From: Ligula intestinalis
Taxonomy: Eukaryota > Platyhelminthes > Cestoda > Diphyllobothriidea > Diphyllobothriidae
Direction: 5' to 3'
Length of the DNA: 64,000 nucleotides
Assembly (NCBI GenBank): GCA_036362985.1
Contig: JAYGXS010000004.1
Coordinates: 2,826,365 to 2,890,364, forward strand
Part shown: positions 41,451 to 53,690 of the stretch, piece by piece
Layout of the letters: each line of letters starts with the position of its first letter
Numbering within the stretch: position 1 is the first letter of the stretch
Translations under genes and position numbers: made by a program
The notes under the pieces: generated by a model
The model's database searches: none
What the model saw: the letters and a program-made list of their open reading frames with translations, nothing else
Told to the model about the DNA's origin: nothing

Positions 41451-42531
41451 TATACTTCTCTCTTTGCCATAATTCTTCTCAATTTGAGGGATTTTCGGTG
41501 GATCTCCTAGCACATTACTTTGGCATTTTACTTGACTCAATTTCGTTTTCTGTCTTGAGTTTTAGGGAGTTTAAATAGCCATGACTGCGTCTGCACTTTA
41601 TGTCGCGTGCTAGTAGACGGCTGCATTTATCTCAACAAACTGAAGGAGTTTTAGAGCTCCAGGGACCGTGAGATGGTTGCGCTTACAGAGACATTCAGGG
41701 GTCACCAACCTGGCGGGCATAAATCCGTACTTTTACCGGGGGAGTATCTGAGTCTGCATCCATCTTTAGCTTTCCATTCAAGGGTGAGTGCGTTAAAGTT
41801 TACCTCTTAAAAATAGCTACGCACTTCATCCGTTCGTCAAAGCGGTACAGCTTGAGCGAAACTAGCGAGCCTACTAAAACGGACGAAGTGCTGACATAAA
41901 ATGCACAGAACAGTCTCCACTTCAAAAATGGAACATAGATACTGGCGTGTTAAAATTTAAAGCCTTAAATCGTCATTTAAGTAGTAGAAAGAAAAAACGT
42001 CTTCTCTTGATCCAGTACTGGTTCCTCGACAGAAGCGAAGATGCGAGTTCCAGAAAGCAGTTCAGAAGAAGAATAATAATTTTATTTTACCGACGCATCG
42101 AATTGTGTCCAAAAGCCTTAATTATGCGGAGGCATATGGCCGAAAAGTTTAAGGTCGTGGGCGGGCATGAAGTCTTCTCAGAGTTGGATATCCAATACAA
42201 AATAATTTTAACCAGTTTTTTTCAACAATCGAACATGGTGTACTCCTTGTTTCACTGGATAGTGCTTCGAACTTTATTCATTGTTGGAAGTTCTTTAGTT
42301 TTCTTTACTTCAAATCAGACAACAGACATTTTCCGTATTCAAGAAGCCCATTTCAACTCTTTCTAATTGCGTTTGAACTGCTGATAAATTGCGCAAGATT
42401 GATACAAGTCACATTTGCAGATTCAGACATGACTAAGTGTACCATAGCGTAGATCCGGAACAGACATATATTACTTATCCACCTGAAATTCCAACTTCTG
42501 CTCAAACTGCTGTGAATTACAAATTTCAGAC

Positions 42532-42670
42532 GATGAAATGGCGAACATACGTTTGTTTTCGATAATTCTCATCAGGCCTTTACATTTATAGGGTAATTAA
42601 GTTCATTTGCTTAATTACCCGATAAATATAAAGGCTTTATGGGAATAACCGAAAACAAACGTATGTTCGC
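42532..42670. repeat. Hairpin insertion with hammerhead-like arms
   Basis: Arms of about 66 bp (AACATACGTTTGTTTTCG and its complement) enclose an 8-base loop TTCATTTG. On the minus strand the left arm has CTGATGA, GAATTATC and GAAA at 42575-42557, a hammerhead-like core with a minimal helix II. The plus-strand counterpart is mutated (CTTTATGG). Confidence 0.6.
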
Positions 42671-43121
42671 ATTTCACCTTCTGAAATTTTCAATGGGAAT
42701 TTTCGAAAAATTTCAAATTTCCTGCCACGAATTGTCCTCAACCAAACCCTTTTTTATAAAACAAGGAGATTACAGTTTTGGTTTGACCTATGATTTAAAG
42801 TGCTTTTTAATTCCTTTTAATTTCATTAGATGCCATCTGTATTTTTGACAGAGTGACAACCAAAAGCCTAAAAACATCACAAATGCAAGTTTCTCTGATG
42901 GAATATACTTTCTCAGTTTTCAAACAATAATGCGGCCACTGAAGAATCCCATCAATTTCATATTTTACATCATGCGACTCCACAGGATAATGGTCTTGCT
43001 TAAAAAATGAGAACCATTTCAGAAGAAGACAAGGATGTAATCGCTGGAACATGGCGTTGATCGGCCTGATGTTTCAGGTTCTCGCTCGAAACCATGTCCT
43101 CACATCTGTCTATGGCTGCCT

Positions 43122-43151
43122 CCGACGATGGGTTCGAGCGAGAATCCGAAA
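43122..43151 (+). ncRNA. Hammerhead-like core at the centre of the large palindrome
   Basis: CCGACGA (CTGANGA with one change), T, a six-pair helix GGGTTC / GAATCC around GAGCGA, then GAAA. The helix sequence differs from the other copies but pairs, which supports RNA-level constraint. The first-element change (C for T) may inactivate it. Confidence 0.4.
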
Positions 43152-43999
43152 CATCAGGCCGATCAACGTCATGTTCCAGTGATTACATCTTTGTGTTCTT
43201 CTGAACTGGTTCTCATTTTTAAGTAAGACCATTATCCCGTGGAGTCGCACGATGTAAAATATGAAATTAATTGGGACTCTAAAGTGGTCGCATTATTGTT
43301 TGTAAACTGCGAAAGTATCCTTCAATAGAGAAACTGGTATTTTTTGACGTTTTAAAGTTTTCGCCTGTCAAAAAGCAGAAAACATCCGGTGGAATTAATG
43401 GGAATTCAAAAGTGCTTTGAATAGCAAGGCAAGCCAAAACTGACATCTCCGTATTTTATAAGAAATGGTTCGGTTGAGGAAAATACGTGAAAGAAAAGTT
43501 GTTATTCAAATCAATGTTAGCAGAATTCTAAAAAACTAAGGGCGGTTAAATAATACATGTCTGTTCCAGATCTACGCTTTGGTACTTTTAGTCATATCTG
43601 AACCTGCAGATGTAACTTGTGTCAGTTTTGCGTGACCTACCAGCTGTTCTAACGTAATCAGCATGAGTTGAAATGTTCTTTTTCAATACAAACAATGTCT
43701 GTTGTCTGGTTTGATATGAAGTAAACTATGAAACATCGAACACTCAATAAAGTTATCAGTCGTTTCCGATGAAAATAGGAGTATACCATGCTCGATTGTT
43801 GGAAGGAACTCGTACAAATTCTTTTTTACCGGATATGCAACGCGGAAGCCTGCGAATTAAATAAACAAAATCACCTTGACCTAGGCTCAAGAGCCAGTTT
43901 GTTCTTTTTTGCAGTTAGCATGTGGCTGACTGATGATAGAGAAGTAGTTGGAAACGGCAATTGCGCACCAACTGGCTTCCCTCACTGTTCTTCCTGCTG

Positions 44000-46850
44000 T
44001 GGTGCTCGCGATCGGAACGCTTCCATAATGCAGGTAGCCGGGAGATTATGCTCAGGATTATTGCCAAAGCAATAGTCTGGATACAGGTATAGGTACAAGT
44101 GGTACCCATAATTATGATTTTGCAAAGTGCATGAACTGAAACGTCAACTTCCTTTCTTCCGTACAAACCAGCTCTTTTTCCCTTAGAACTCTGTGGTTCT
44201 GACACTAGGTCAGACCAAACCATGGTTTCTACCTTTTAGACATTTTTAGCACCCATCTCACCGGCACTGAGAAACAAATTCTGGCACAGAAGAGTGGGAG
44301 GAGCGAAGCAGTCGACCCAAGCCATTCAGCTCACGTTAGCATTTTGATGCTTAAGAAATTTGCGTGCTATCGAACCCCAGTGAACAGGTGAATGCAATAT
44401 CTCGTATCACGTGCCGAAACCGTCATTTTATAAGGATATGCTGAGTTAAAACTGGGGTCCTGCACACTCTAGCGCAAACTGGTTGTGTGATGGATCTATG
44501 ACTAATCGTAAGTGACTGCCCACATTCACGTTACAGCTCAAGTATTCGCGTTGACAGTCACTGAAATGAAAACGCCTGAGTCAACCGGCATTTTGAGCTT
44601 CCATTCTCCTCCACCCATTCTACGTTTTATGAAGTCATTTTCGGCAGCAGCCATAGGTTAGGTAAAGTACCGTATGATTTTCACTTATACCGTCTTTTTT
44701 ATTTCAGCATGGATGACTTGTTTCGCCATCTAAACAGGATACGGAAAAAGGAAAGCCCGCCCACTTAAAATAGGCAACTGTTTCGATCCATTGCAGGAGG
44801 GGTAAATATTGCCGTTTCCTCATTCAAACACACCCCAACATAGAAATGAACTTTACCTTTAAACTTAACTTTGACTCTATCACAAACCTTAATCCTGCAC
44901 TCAATCTGAGCCCATAATTTTGATGATAATTCCAAATCTGACCAAATCCGCAACCTAAACTGTAACCGTTCTTCTAAACCAAATGCTTAGGCAGTCGTGC
45001 AAGGCATTTCGGACAGAAAACTCTGTCTAAATTTAGAAAACTGTGAAAAGCAACGTCAAAGATGCCATCATCTGACTAGTGTTTATAGTTTTTACTGAAA
45101 CGTGTACCTGCACTTCGTTTCTGTTGGAGAAAATGGCTACAAGAGAGCGGTGTTTGCTTGAAAAACACTTCATTGCTCAGCGTTCTTGCAATCTGTTTAC
45201 GAAAACTTCCAGTTGATCCTTATATGACTTTTTGTGGTCCCATTTTTTTGGCGACAGTATTGCCAAAAACAAGTTTTGAAATGCCGGTGCGGTCCATCCT
45301 CTTTGCGAAATTATTGGCTTTATATAAACACACAAAAAGCAAATAAAAGCATAGCATGTGTAGTTAATATTTCTTTCCGGCCTGCACGGTGGCGTGTAAT
45401 AGGGATAGAGAAAAATTATTTTAGCAAAAATGGTAAATGACACGAAATTTCAACTAAAATTCGAATCCAGCTAGGACGTTAGTTGGATTTTTGTTTAAAC
45501 ATGTCAATGCGAATAAACTTACCTAGTCTGGCGTTAACTAGTGTGGTCATTAAATAAAAGGACTGCACCAGAAGCCTTCGAATGGACTCTTAGTGGATAC
45601 ACAGAGAGGGAACTACTCGAATTGTGAAGGAGACGTGAACACCCGCCATTTACCTCCTATTATTTTTCTGCTGCTCTGAGACGAAATCATGCGCTGCTGG
45701 GGCGTACCTTAAGTGGAATCCGTATGATAGAAGTTTATTCTATTTCTTAATTCAGTATAGATATCTTAGCAACTGTTGACAATGATTCTGACATAAATGG
45801 AAAACGAGGGTCTCTAGCACCAATCGCTGGAAGCACTGCCAACATGATTACTTCAATAAGATTACGGAATTATGTACTTTTTTAATTGAACAGAAGCTTT
45901 CTAAAAGGCTAGATACGAGTGACTCGCAGATTAGGTGACGCCGCTGCGACGGCTTTAGCTTGCAATCCTTATCGGTTGTAACTTATCACCCTTAACGTGT
46001 CGTTTATTTTGCCGGCTGGTTGGCGACAGAATAGAACATCAAAGGATAAAGGTCAACGACAACTTTGCATGCCTACCTTTCGACAAGTCGTCTGTCATTT
46101 TTCGTCGAACCGTTTGTAATGTTTGCGAAATTTTTGGCTTTATATAAACACACAAAAAATATTAAAAATTCCCTGGGTAGTTAAGAATTATTTTAGGTCT
46201 GTACGATAGGCAGCGAGAAAACTTAATAAAGCGAAGACGGTTTATGACATGCAACGTCAATTTAAATTCCGCAATGTGTTTTTGATTAGAAATAGTGTTC
46301 GTGTCGTGGTTATCAAATTCATTATTATCATATTGAGCCCCTAGAGTTTTTCGTCACAAAATGATATTTGCTTTTGAAGGCATTTCTTCTATATCGACGG
46401 CAGTAATTGCCAAATGTAAACAACGAGTACTTCATTAGTATGTGCTTCTTTTCGCCAATTATCCTTACCCTTATAACTTCAAATGTTTAATAAAAAGGCC
46501 AAAAAAAGTTTTGTTCCTGCACTCAGCTGGTAGCAGATTATATCTTCTTCAAATTGTTTACTCACAAATTCAGCTCCCGACTGCCTACCGTTAAACTCCC
46601 GCAGCTGTTTTCTTACCCTATAAGTACGTTCACCTATCTCTCTAGTTACTTTTTGAATATATCATTCGGACATCATAAACTTCTGCAATGGATATGAAAA
46701 GTGCTGTTTAGTTAATAAGTAATATTTAGAAATGGGCAGCGAGGGTACCAATTAGATGAAAATCACCCTAAAAACCTCAGAATTCCAAAGAAAGACAAAA
46801 ATTTTACTGTAATAAGTTTTTCATATGTCAAAAGTGAGGTTTGCTCAACA
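44000..46850. other. No assignable gene
   Basis: AT-rich DNA with scattered short frames on both strands (up to 102 codons at 44223-43915 minus, just overlapping its start). No motif, splice pattern or element end could be supported. Confidence 0.4.
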
Positions 46851-46856
46851 ACTTGA

Positions 46857-46995
46857 GGCGGTTAAATGCACAGAAAAGTGGAATAGGGGGCAGACTGTGA
46901 GGGCATTCTTGGCGCCATTCAAAGAGTGCGATAAGCTGAACAATATATAGGCGGTTAAATGCACAGAAAAGAGGAATATAGGAGGGCAGACTACG
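46857..46995. repeat. Partial tandem duplication, period about 95 bp
   Basis: GGCGGTTAAATGCACAGAAAAG followed by GGAATA and GGGCAGACT occurs at 46857-46897 and again at 46951-46995. The intervening sequence is present once. Confidence 0.6.
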
Positions 46996-47744
46996 GCTAG
47001 GAATCGATTGTCGCGAATGAACCTACTGTGAAAAGCGCCGAATACTGCTGTAAAATAGTATGCCGGGCCCAAAGGGCTGGTCAAATTGTTAACAGTTCGA
47101 GCGTCGTTTTCAACGATGACCACCGTGTACTCCACGACAGAATGTTGCAGAGACGGTGACTTGCACTGCATTATTGTGGGAGTGGACTTCCACTGCATCT
47201 ACCTCGCTCCTTTATTATTTCCCCACCTGGGCCCAAGGTCAATACAAAGTCAAAAAGACGGGGGGTGACAGGGGGCGCAGGCTCACACACTGGGGGTTAT
47301 CACAATCAGAAAAAATAGAAACATTTGGGGGGGGGGCGTTTCGGATCCCAGAGGAGTGTGAGGGCCAGTTAAGTTCCTATTAACTCAAGGAGATTCAGCA
47401 GAGTAAGGAGAAGCGAACATCTGGTCGAAAATTTGGTAGAATAACTTTCCACACTGAATTCTACATATTCGTGCATGGCAAAGTATATACAAAAGCCTGT
47501 TCAAAGGGCTACGTCAGAGCCCGAGGAACGCTCACATAACAGCTCATATAAAAACTTTGTAGACGCCGGAACATCCGGTGGTTGCATTCAAATACGGAGG
47601 CATAGTGTGGAAACGTCAGTAGACAGCCTCCTGTGTCTCGACTGATAGATCTTTCTGCTTCCCTTGAAAGCCAATAGGCAGGACATGGCGATTTTAACGA
47701 GTTCGAAGCATAATTTTCCCGGTGAGAACTGGAAAATTTTAATT

Positions 47745-48445
47745 AATGCAACATTTAATGGATCCATAAAATTTCATGAGAGCTCATCAGTGGCATCCAC
47801 TGAATGCGTTAAAGGTTCACGAATGAGAAAAAATACGAAATTGAATTTGTACAGAGCGGTCATAGGTCATAGTCACTAAGGCTAAATAATAAAGAAGGAA
47901 GGTTAAAACAAAGTGGAAGGGGCCATAAAGGAAATGGGTTGCGTGAAAAAAGGGGGGAAAGGGAATGTACAAATCTGGGGGCTGTAGTTACCAAGGCAAA
48001 GATAGGTTAACCACATGCTCCAATTGTTTGCATTGGTCCAGTTTAGAGCGTCTTATATAAGATGCCTCCAGGTAGCGCCCGGGTCACGGGACACGGGTCA
48101 TCGTGCAGACCTTATAACTCCATTCCGAATACTTGTTCGAGCACGAACATCTCTACAAACAGTTGGAGCATAAGGTTTACCTAGCTTTGCCTTGGTAACT
48201 ACAGGCCCCCAGATTTGCACATTCCTTTGCCCCGTTTTTCCCGCAACCTATTTTCCCTATTTCCCCTTCCACTTTGTTTTAACCTTCCTTCTTTATTATT
48301 TAGCCTTAGTGACTATGACCTATGACCGTTCTGTACAAATTCAATTTCGTATTTTTTCTCATTCGTGAACCTTTAACGCATTCAGTGGATGCCACTGATG
48401 AGCTCTCGTTAAATTTTATGGATCCGTTAAATTTTGCATCGATTA
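47745..48445. mobile_element. PLE tail in inverted-repeat arrangement
   Basis: Left arm 47745-48036 and right arm 48152-48445 are near-perfect reverse complements (for example TTTATTATTTAGCCTTAGTG and its complement), about 290 bp each around a 115-bp centre. Inner ends carry decayed C-terminal PLE codons (QLEHVVNLSLPW-like on the minus strand, ARTSLQTVGA-like on the plus). Outer ends carry CTGATGA elements at 47784-47790 (minus, with GAAA at 47772-47775) and 48395-48401 (plus, GAAA lost). It matches the terminal plan of PLE 3 without the RT part. Frames here are not genes. Confidence 0.7.
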
Positions 48446-49039
48446 TTATTTTCAATAAATTCCACAATTGCTTAAATCTCTGGCATTCCTTTCAACTGTC
48501 ACATGAACAAAATGCCCACACACGCAGCAATGGTATTTGGCGTACGATTACCGGTACCACCGGTAACTAGCCAGAAATTCACTCAAAGTGCCGGATGTTG
48601 CGTTACATCGTTATTTCCAAATATCGGAGCGCGATCTGTGTGCCTGGGTAGTCTCTGGGCCACTGACAAGTGCACGTCAGTCCGGAAGCATCTTTGACCT
48701 CACCCTTCCCCTCGAGTTGTAGTTTCATGTTCTCAAGTTGTCTGTTCACCCACATCATAGTTAAACTAGGAAAAGGTGCCACAATACGTAGGAGTAATGG
48801 CAACCCAAATAAAAATAATTTGTGAGAAGCCACGCCAATAGTACTAGCAGCTAGAGGAACTGTAGAAACTCTATCAAATACGTACACTTTTGACTCATTT
48901 GGCAGTTGTCTAGGCAGATCAAGAACAAACATAGCAGACACATTCATAGCAGGTATTCAGTTTGCGGTCTTGCCGACTTAAACTAAATTTCAATTGATAA
49001 GCGGGGATATTATGTTTTCTGCAGGGAAACACTATCGAC

Positions 49040-49140
49040 AAAGACCACGGGCACTGGTATATTAGCCGTCATTGGCCAGCCATACTCAACGCCACATTTG
49101 CATCACCCGAGCCTCGAACGCGAGACCAATTTATTAGAAT
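49040..49140 (-). repeat. tRNA-derived SINE-like copy
   Basis: On the minus strand GCGTTCGAGGCTCGGGTGA (B-box-like) is followed by GTATGGCTGGCCAATGACGG. Same family as 33715-33860. Confidence 0.45.
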
Positions 49141-49199
49141 TCTAACACCCGAATGAATGAAAATATCCGCGTTCCAGGTATCTGTACGGATAAGGAAGA

Positions 49200-50640
49200 A
49201 CTCTTGTCAAGTGCTGAATCAATTGATTTATTGTCATCAGCTTTCGAACTCTTACAGGAGTTCATCTTCAGAGATAAGAAGCAGCAACCAAAAGGAGGGT
49301 GATTATAGTGGCCATAGGCCAATCAACTGTCAGCGGTCATCGGAGCGTCAAAGGGGAAGAAGCATCAACCAAAAAAATGGAAGTGGAGGAGGAGGAAAAT
49401 GATAGTGGTATACGCTACCAAACTGTTTGTGAACTCAAAGGTCGTTCGGGGTCACAAAAAATAATTCCTGCAATGCCTTGTCCCCATGATAGAGGTTCCC
49501 AGTGATTCTGTCTCCTCTTTTGGCTGATTCGTCGTGGGGTCCTCTTCATTTGCAATTCCGACGTCCAGTTTCGCTTTGTTCAATTTTTGCTTGCAAAATG
49601 GTGTAACACTTTGTAGGCCGTGAGGACGTCTAGATGCCTTTTGACGACGTCTGCACCTGAGTACCATGCCTCAAGCGTCAGCCTTTCGGTTTTTGAGTTT
49701 CGTCAGCCTACGATGGTTGCCGCTCGAATATCAAAGTCTTGGTCAGCCTTCCAACGTGTGTTGCAGGCTGTGGATTTCGGTCTAGTCTCTGAACCTCCAG
49801 TCTGTGTTCGTGAAGCCGGGTTTGCAATTTTTGGCTTGTTTATCCTACGTAAATACAGTCTCCATGGTTGCAACGTATGTTGTAGACAACCGCATATGTT
49901 TTGGTAGGGTGCAGTCTGTCCTTAGGTTGCATCCCACTATGGCGTGATGTCGCCTGCGGTCAATAGGCTATGCCTACTCCAGCGGATTGTAACAGTCGTG
50001 AGACTGCTTTGGAGAAGACTTTTATGTAGGGAATAGCCCTTCAGACTTTGGATTGCTGTTGCACCGACCGTCGGCTGTTCCTTCGGCGTTTGCTTCGTTT
50101 GATAAACGAGTTCGTGTATCCAAGGCTCGGAAGAGTTCGTAAAGGTGTCATTGTTCAAGTCTTTTGTCAGCAGGAGTGCTGCAATGTGCTTCAACTTTTT
50201 GGAAAAGCGTACGAAGGCAACTATGTTTGTGATACATGGGGCGATTGCTGTTGGAATGTAGCCCTTGATTCGTGTCGGTGGCCTTTTTGAATGTTGTGGT
50301 TTGCAGTAGTCCATTTGACTACCGATGCACAAGGACGTCGACGAAGGGCCGTTGGTTTTTTCTTTCAGCTTCCATCGTGAATTTGATGTTTTGATCAACA
50401 GAGTTCAGTAAATCTTTGAGGTGCTCGATGTAAATTTTTTTGACAATGACGAACGTGTCGTCGGCATAACGAGCCCAAAACTTCGGTTGATACTTCATGA
50501 AGACGAAGTACTCTATCCGTTGGAGGGCAACTTCAGCAATCAGGCTTGATAGAGGGGAACCCATGGGAGTGCCTTTAATTTGCTCATACAATTGTCCACC
50601 GAGTGTCAATTAGGTTTTAAGGCCAATTAAGTTCGGGAGA
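49200..50640 (-). pseudogene. Penelope-like element 4, palm to GIY-YIG plus tail, decayed
   Basis: Minus-strand motifs are LYEQIKGTPMGSPLSSLIAE, FWARYADDTFVIV with an intact catalytic pair, IKFTMEAERKNQRPFVDVLV, a frameshift, HKHSCLRTLFQKVEAHC, then the endonuclease VYNIRCNHGDCIYVG, a stop replacing the next residue, SQKLQTRLHEHRLEVQR. The RT part upstream of the palm is missing. It differs from PLE 1 and PLE 3 by the IKGTPMGS motif, so a separate family. The 3' tail reaches a hammerhead-like core at 49242-49271. Confidence 0.8.
49242..49271 (-). ncRNA. Hammerhead-like core at the end of PLE 4
   Basis: On the minus strand CTGAAGA, T, a perfect six-pair helix GAACTC / GAGTTC around CTGTAA, then GAAA and GCTGATGA. 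The helix differs in sequence from those at 10334 and 43122 but pairs fully. Confidence 0.5.
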
Positions 50641-50944
50641 TATTCACAGTGGGGCATAGGTGATCACCGATCGGTTATGAGTTTCATTTGTTTCGTTTGG
50701 TCGTGGATCTCATTCTCGAGCCTCTTCAGCAGTCACGGCTAGAAATAGAGGCAGTCAAATTAAAATTTTCCCTTTGTGGTAGTGATGGCCGATTTTAAAG
50801 AAAAAACTTACTCTGAAAGGGCCGACCAAAAACCCATAACATATAGTCACGTTAAGGCACTTTTTCATCAGTTCCACATGTTCCCGTAACAAACTGGTGA
50901 GTGTTCATCACCCAATGTCAATACTCCCGATCTGGACTTTAAGA

Positions 50945-51095
50945 CAACGAAATCGCGGCGCAGTAGGTTAGAGCGTAGAACTTAAAAACGAACAGGTGGC
51001 GGGTTCGAACCTCGAGTAGTGCATCATCTGGGATTGGCTAATGACTCAGCAGTGACCATTCCAGTCTCCATTTTGTGTTGGCTAATCTTCGTCTG
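50945..51095 (+). repeat. tRNA-derived SINE-like copy
   Basis: GCGCAGTAGGTTAGAGCG resembles an A box, GGCGGGTTCGAACCTCGAG a B box, followed by GGGATTGGCTAATGACTCAG and GACCATTCCAGTCTCC. The acceptor and D stems do not fold well, so it is not called as a tRNA. Confidence 0.5.
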
Positions 51096-51099
51096 TCTA

Positions 51100-52580
51100 G
51101 ATTATATGCCCCTTTTCGGCTGCCACCGGGCTCGAAGGTGAGTCCGAAGGCAGACCTATTCGAGTGAGACCTATAGCCGATTGGCGAGTTCCTATGCAGT
51201 CTGAGGCACTGTGTACAGTGAAGGCTTTGACAATGGTGAGGTGAATAAGCCCTCATAGCCTACAGTGGTGTATTAAATCAGGTTATTATCTAAGATGATC
51301 TATTTTGCCAAATCTGCTTAAAACGGGCCGCAGATGCTTCTGTGTGTACGTAAGTTTCCTTATCAGCCGATGTATGGGCGTTCCCGTGGGGTGACTGCGT
51401 CTAGACAGGATTGTTTACCTCCGTTTAACTCTGTGCCCAGACTCATCACTAGCACAGTAGAGTGTTACGACAGACGAACACAGAGAGTGTGTTCAGCTAT
51501 ACGGCATCCATTCCCACCTGCACTTTTGATAATTCCCGCCTATAGAAATTATCTATAGCATATATGCAACTCAACTGTCTGTCATGAAAACTTGCTCTCT
51601 CAGATTCAAGGGTTTCGTTCAGTTGCTCCATATACTCTGATTGATACATTGAGTGATTGACACGAGCAGGAAAGAGTGTCTGTATGGAGATCTGCCACCT
51701 ACCGGGTACCAATGTCCGCAGGGTCAGTACGGCGATAGGTGTAATTATTAACTGGATGAAGGTGAGAACTAAGCTCACTGGCGTCTTGTCTACGTGCTCC
51801 CTGCGGCCTTCTAATCGATCAGTGCCATTAAAAATTAACCAAAAATCTAAAATACGTCCTTACTGAAGTAGAATTTTAAGCCTTATTATCAATAAACAGG
51901 CGTAGAAACTACTTCAGCCATACCAGTATGCCAGCCTTTTAATGAGAGCCTTTCCTGTATCTGGAAAAAAACGTAATTTGATTTTAAAAATGGCGTTGTA
52001 AGTAGTGTGTTATTGTTGGCACATTTTAGATACCCTTAACATTCCCAACTTATGTTATTGGATGTATAAGAACATTTTATTTTTAATACCTTTATGCAAA
52101 ACGTGACATATTAGTAAATCTTTTTTACTCAAAGAAAGGTTATCTTGTGGTTTTAAAAAATTAAAATTGTGGAAGTTTCAAGACTGTACAAAGTTGCATC
52201 TGTACTTTTCGTAATGCCTCTCATGAATGTTTTTTAAGAAGAAGAATGCTATATTTAGGATTGTAAAATCCTGAACTTTCAGCAAAAACACCAGGGTGTA
52301 ACATGACTTTCATGGACGGTATATACATTTTAGTCTGCAAAATCCAAACGCAAATGCAATGACAGATCAGGTAATGACAAGCTTTTTGAAATCATAAAAC
52401 TATCCATCCTTTGAGTTCAAACTTTGAAGGTTACGCGGTTTGCTCTTAAATGAGCCGAAGACAAAATTTATGTTTATTTTTTACTAAGTTCATTAAAATT
52501 CAAAATGGCATTTAGGATCTCTAGAAAAATTGCATGCGACCAATGTAGTCGTGTTTTATTGAGCGAGTATTTTCGCAGGC
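51100..52580. other. No assignable gene
   Basis: Short frames only. AT-rich between 51900 and 52560. Confidence 0.4.
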
Positions 52581-52589
52581 CGAAAAGGT

Positions 52590-52740
52590 ATGTGGTCAAA
52601 AGCCGGTATTCAGGAATGGGATGGTGTCTTTTTTCGAATCTCGGGAGTCGTCACTCCTGGGATTGCGTATGACTGGTTGATGGAAGTAAATCAGCCAAAA
52701 TTAGTCATTCCGGTCGTTGTCTGTTCCACTTACTGCTTAT
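52590..52740 (+). repeat. tRNA-derived SINE-like copy
   Basis: TTCGAATCTCGGGAGTCG is followed by GGGATTGCGTATGACTGGTTG and CATTCCGGTCG. Same tail family as 50945-51095. Confidence 0.45.
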
Positions 52741-52779
52741 ATGATTAACTTGAACTGACAAAAATACAAAGGAGACTTG

Positions 52780-52850
52780 ATGACTATTTTTGGCGTGTAA
52801 GCCGTCATCAGCAAGTCATATTCAATCATAGGTGTGAATTTAAATGGGAT
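52780..52850 (-). repeat. SINE-like tail fragment
   Basis: On the minus strand TATGACTTGCTGATGACGGC matches the tail of the SINE-like family. Confidence 0.4.
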
Positions 52851-52944
52851 AATCATGAATATAGGGAGCTTGCTTATCTGGTAATTGAACAAAGTTCATT
52901 TCATTTTTGCCCTGAAGCTCGCAGGAAGCCTTCTAGCGACTAGT

Positions 52945-53095
52945 AGGATATGACGAAGTGTGCTCCATGACCAAAATCCTGTGTTCTAATTCCGGTTGAC
53001 CCACACTTAAAGTTGGGTATGACTGGCTGATGCCGGATAACAAACCAGACATGACCATTCCGATCTCCCTTGTCATTGTCCAATCGCAAGGGGTT
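52945..53095 (+). repeat. tRNA-derived SINE-like copy
   Basis: GTGTTCTAATTCCGGTTGAC (weak B box) is followed by GGGTATGACTGGCTGATGCC and GACCATTCCGATCTCC. Confidence 0.45.
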
Positions 53096-53109
53096 AAGTG
53101 AGTTAAACC

Positions 53110-53385
53110 CAGCAACTGCGACCTTCAGACCACGGTAACTTAGTAGAGAAGAGAAGTTGTTAAAGGCCAGAGTAGATGGAAGAGTATATTGTGTACACAA
53201 AAAAGAGGAGAATAGATTGAGGAAGTCTGACTTGGGAGAACACGTCCGCGCAGGAGATTGACCAGGTCCCAAGTGACTGCTTGAGACCAGTCGGGCCAGT
53301 AGACATACAGAGAGAGCGCGTTCATTGGCTAGGTCAGCCTGTGCTAGGTTGGACAGCGTGTGGGTGGTCCACGTCACGCGCGCTA
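53110..53385 (+). repeat. Dispersed repeat, copy 2
   Basis: Matches 39695-39965 over most of its length (ACCACGGTAACTTAGT, GTGTACACAAAAAAGAGG, CAGTCGGGCCAGTAGACA). Frames across it on the minus strand are not supported as genes. Confidence 0.6.
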
Positions 53386-53470
53386 GTAAGTCTGGTGACT
53401 TTTGAAGGTGTTTTTCCCCGGTACAAATTCAAAACAGGCGAAAACAGCAGAATTCATTGATATCAACAAA

Positions 53471-53489
53471 TTTCGAGACAGCTCATCAG
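53471..53489 (-). ncRNA. Hammerhead-like element, left end of PLE 3
   Basis: Minus strand: CTGATGA, GCTGTCTC, GAAA, followed by a TTGATATCAA hairpin that could cap helix III and then AATTCTGC, where CTGC can pair with GCAG before the core. Helix II is very short. Same sequence as 55712-55730 on the other strand. Confidence 0.45.
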
Positions 53490-53690
53490 CTGCTTCTTGT
53501 CGTTGCATAAGAATGTTAACGAAGACACATACAGGAGTGGTGAATCTCACAGAATTACTGGTAACAACAAGGAACCTGAGTCAGTTTAAAAATTAATCGA
53601 TAAAGGACGGGAACGTTAAGTCAACATATGGGGAGTATTGGATGGGAGATGTTAACGGAAAACACGTGGGAAATTAAATTTAATGGCCAA

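Larger units (their letters stand above)
42190..43890. repeat. Large imperfect palindrome (arms of about 0.8 kb)
   Basis: The left arm 42190-43050 and right arm 43150-43890 are reverse complements over most of their length, centred near 43100. Matching blocks include AACAATCGAACATGGTGTAC / GTATACCATGCTCGATTG, AGACAACAGACATT and its complement, and CGGCCTGATGTTTC / GAAACATCAGGCCG. At the centre two CGCTCGAA-type helices face each other. The left arm has an extra hairpin (42532-42670). No transposase or RT frame lies inside. The unit resembles the smaller palindromic insertion at 9838-10464 and may be a non-coding PLE-like or foldback element. Confidence 0.7.

Noticed and set aside
50950..51020. 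A tRNA gene
   Set aside because: A- and B-box-like sequences exist, but the acceptor, D and T stems do not pair well and the downstream tail matches a dispersed repeat.
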